From NCBI RefSeq assembly GCF_963678635.1, contig NC_087068.1:29080318-29144317 (forward strand): DNA of 64,000 nucleotides, in the 5' to 3' direction. The stretch is from Symsagittifera roscoffensis. Taxonomy: Eukaryota; Xenacoelomorpha; Acoela; Convolutidae. A program made the translations under genes and the position numbers. The notes below the pieces were generated by a model that saw only the letters and a list, made by a program, of their open reading frames with translations, searched no databases and was not told the origin of the DNA. This document shows, in pieces, positions 61,190 to 64,000 of the stretch (position 1 is its first letter; the number at the start of each line of letters is the position of its first letter).

Positions 61190-64000
61190 AGTCGGCACTT
61201 CCTCTCCCCAATCTTAAATAAACATCGATTGCATGTTGTAACTAGAAGTCTTAGAAGGTTTTATATGGTTCACGATCGAGTTTTTTTTGCAATCCCAGTT
61301 CGTAAAAGCCGTCGAGTTCCTAAAATTTTACAGGCGATAATAATAAAGACGGTAATTATTCTGAAAATTAGCAATATAGAATACAACCACTGTCCAAGAT
61401 CTATCACAGTTTATGGGATTATAACAATTGTGAGATTGTAACAGTAAGGGCAAGGGTAACAGCTAGTAGCTTTTAAAGTATCACAGATTATTGCGTCTAC
61501 TGTGACGCTTCAAATGTCAATTCAACTTCATTTGCTAAAAGTCAGGCAAAATTCGTTCTCCCATTACGAAAGAAAATAGTGCAAAAAAAGTGATCGTTTA
61601 TAGTTTCGAAAGTGGAAGTTAATTTTTAGATTTCCTAGCGGAGTAAAAATTTTACCGTGCACTGCAGTTTTTGTCAAATTGAGTTACTTTCGTCAAAAAA
61701 ATACCAATCATAAATTGTTTTTGAGCTATACAGTCATTTGTTTTCTTCGAAATTCGAAAATTTTTCGAAAAACAAGTTCGTTTTTTCTGATGCTTTGCAT
61801 GTATTGACTTTTTTCCGACTTTCTGTTGGCTATGTTTTTATTAGGATTCGGTGATGTAGCGAAGTTTTCTTTTATATATAGGGTGTGATGGTTATTTTCA
61901 GGAAAAGGTATAATTCGTTCACGTTCAAATTAGATTTTTCGTGGTTTGACGTTTGATTTTTTTTTAACTTCAGTTCATTTTTTAAGAGGGAAGGCAAATT
62001 CCACTATCGCATATTAATGATATTGCACTTTATTTGAGCTCTTATACAGTTGAATTTATTTTTCGGATGCGTGTTGTTAGTCCGTCCGACGTCCCCTGAT
62101 GTTACTGAAAACGGATATTGTAAACTTTAATTCAAAGTTGATTCGCCTGGTTTTGGTGGCTGAATATAATTTTGTGTTCTCAATCAGTATTGACAAGATT
62201 AGCTTCTAACATACCATGAACTTTACTTAACATCACGCTATTTATAAGTTTCAACATCACGCCACTAATCAAAGTTCAATGTCTTTACTTACGAAGGTGA
62301 ATGTTAAAGTTCATGTATGTTACACTCCTGTCACCATATCGCATATCAATGATATTGCACTTCATTTGAGCTCTTATACAATTGAATTTATTTTTCGGAT
62401 GCGTGTTGTTAGTCCGTCAGACGTCCCCTGATGTTATTGAAAACGGAGATTGTAAACTTTAATTCAAAGTTGATTCGCCTGGTTTTGGTGGCTGAATATA
62501 ATTGTGATCTCAATCAGTATTGACATGATTAGCATCTAACATACCATGAACTTTACTTAACATCACGCTGTTTATAAATATCAATATCACGCCACTAATC
62601 AAAGTTCAATGTCTTTACTTACGAAGGTGAATGTTAAAGTTCATGTATGTTACATCCACTATCGAACAGTAAAAATACAAAGGTCACTAAAATTGTTTCT
62701 TATTTCCAAAGTGGATTTTTATTTTTAGATTTCCACGTGGGATACAAATTTTACCTCGGTATCCAGTGTTCTGAAACAGAGTTGATTTAATCAACAAAGT
62801 GTCAATGATAAGTTGTTCTTGGAATAAAAAGAGCTTATTTTTGTACCCTAAAACTTAATTTTATGTTTTTTTTATGTTAAGGGAAACGCAAGTTTCAAAA
62901 AATATTTGTTCCATTTTTTTCCAGCCCAAAGAGCTTCCACCATTAAAAATTGTGACTTTAAAATTTTGATGTATCTAGTTGAAGTGTAAAACAACGTAGT
63001 GATTTTTTGCCGTTTTTTCTCTTAATTCTAGTTCATTGCATTTGTTAAAAGGAAGGTAAACTCCACTACCAACAACAAAATATAAGTGGCACAAAAAACG
63101 TGATATTTATTAAGTTTCAAAAATTAATTTTTTTCTGAATTCGCAGCAAAATTTAAAATTACGTTTCATTTTTGTCATGCTATGTTTCTAAGAAATGAAC
63201 GTTGTGAGTACTCTTATATAGCTATTGGTGATCTTTTGTTATGTTTTCAGTTAAAAGTCAGGCTAATATTTGTTGACGCTCATCGAACAGCAGACATGTT
63301 AAGGTCACGAACAACTTGATCAACTGCTAATTTCGAAAATGCAAATAAATCCGATTTCTCAGTGAAATAAAAAAAATTACCTTTTGGTTCAGTTTTCTCA
63401 AATTGGGTTAATTTTATCAAAAAAGCGGCGATCATAAATTGCTCTACGAAATTCAAAAGTTGAGGGTTTTTCAATAACAATTCAGTTTATTTTCAGTTTT
63501 CTTGCGTTTTTACTCTTTTCTAACTGTCAGTTGGCTATGTTTGAAGCAATGTTGCTTAGAACTTATGCCGTTTTGAATGCTATTTGGAAATCATGACTTT
63601 TGAGACGTAAGGTAATCACTATTTTCTGAGCTTCATCGCCCTTGCGATTAGCCGGGTACTAGTCTTTTTGTCCGTAAACAGTTTTGTTCACAGCACTCAT
63701 CTGGACTCGTCCTTGGTGGTGCCTTGTTTAATATTTAGTTCAATTTTTTTAGGGTCTCCGTTACACTTAGCCTGGAGGTAACAAAGACGCTTGAAACTTG
63801 AAACATTCACACAAGCGAAGCGTAGTGTATAATTACGAAGATTTTTTTCCTACGTCGCAAATAAAAGTGCTCATTTAGTGACACTTTTGGTATATTTCAT
63901 TTTAATCATATTTAAGCAAAGGCAATTCCACAGCATATGCTGCTGCTTTTTTGACTAGTGTTAGGTCCGGTGTGAAAAAAAAACAGTTATTTTGAAAATG
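61190..64000. repeat. laminin intron 10 with several R2 copies
   Basis: R2 copies at about 61600-61870, 61880-62000 joined to 62656-62870 (interrupted by the insertion at 62010-62655), and 62990-63560. Shared strings are TAGATTTCC-AGCG-GTAAAAATTTTACC, CCAATCATAAATTGTT, CTTTT..CGACTTTCTGTTGGCTATGTTT and GAACGTTGTGAGTACTCTTATATAG. No further laminin exon was recognised before the window ends. Confidence 0.65.
62010..62655. mobile_element. dimeric fold-back element inserted in an R2 repeat
   Basis: Two tandem copies (62009-62340 and 62341-62655, offset 332) lie between two CCACTATCG copies (62001-62009 and 62656-62664). Removing the insert and one CCACTATCG restores the R2 sequence GGCAAAYTCCACTATCGAACAGTAAAA. 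Within each copy TAACATACCATGAACTTTACTTAACATCAC pairs with its near inverse ending GTGAATGTTAAAGTTCATGTATGTTA. No coding capacity is evident. The 9-bp duplication is consistent with a hAT-like or similar DNA element, but the terminal ends are not clearly matched. Confidence 0.75.

Overview
This window is AT-rich metazoan genomic DNA. The one host gene that can be read with confidence is the 5' part of a laminin gamma-type gene on the + strand. Ten exons were reassembled by translation, splice sites and phase (39893-61186). They encode a signal peptide, the N-terminal LN domain, four laminin-type EGF repeats, the L4 (IV) domain, and the first LEb repeats. The gene runs off the right edge. Laminin places the source in Metazoa; the mobile elements (Penelope-like, RTE-like, CR1/jockey-like, and an RT with a restriction-like nuclease) suggest a non-vertebrate animal, but I cannot name a phylum.

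Layout. 1-1650 is a TGTATG-type simple-sequence region with an internal duplication. 1660-18570 is mostly non-coding, with scattered copies of an interspersed repeat (called R1 here), a dead CR1/jockey-like RT (10180-11270), a MITE-like element (15521-15935), a short minisatellite, and an isolated Pro/Gln-rich terminal exon of an unrecognised + strand gene (16872-17095). 18840-27815 is an array of decayed, partly tandem copies of a minus-strand non-LTR retrotransposon. 27819-31190 is a satellite-like block: a 25-bp repeat (x5) followed by an exact-period 1130-bp tandem duplication, all sprinkled with the motif ACCCTTCCGGATTG. 31911-35236 holds an RT open reading frame with a C-terminal zinc motif and PD-(D/E)XK-like nuclease signature, lying between two ~415-bp direct repeats. 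35237-38835 and 41940-42985 carry several decayed Penelope-like elements (PLE) in both orientations, with GIY-YIG remnants and hammerhead-ribozyme-like motifs at corresponding 3' positions.

The laminin introns are full of a second repeat family (R2, including the recurring string TGAACGAAGTGAAG), palindromic GCGAAG-n5-CTTCGC motifs and one inverted R1 copy. Intron 8 contains a nearly complete, GC-rich, antisense RTE-like retrotransposon (54878-59926) flanked by a perfect 12-bp target-site duplication. It encodes an AP-like endonuclease, a reverse transcriptase, and then a C-terminal array of about eight zinc-finger units, which is the most unusual architecture in the window. Intron 10 contains a dimeric fold-back insertion (62010-62655) flanked by a 9-bp duplication.

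No tRNA, rRNA or CRISPR features were found. Exon ends are predicted from sequence only. Percent identities and family assignments were not computed.
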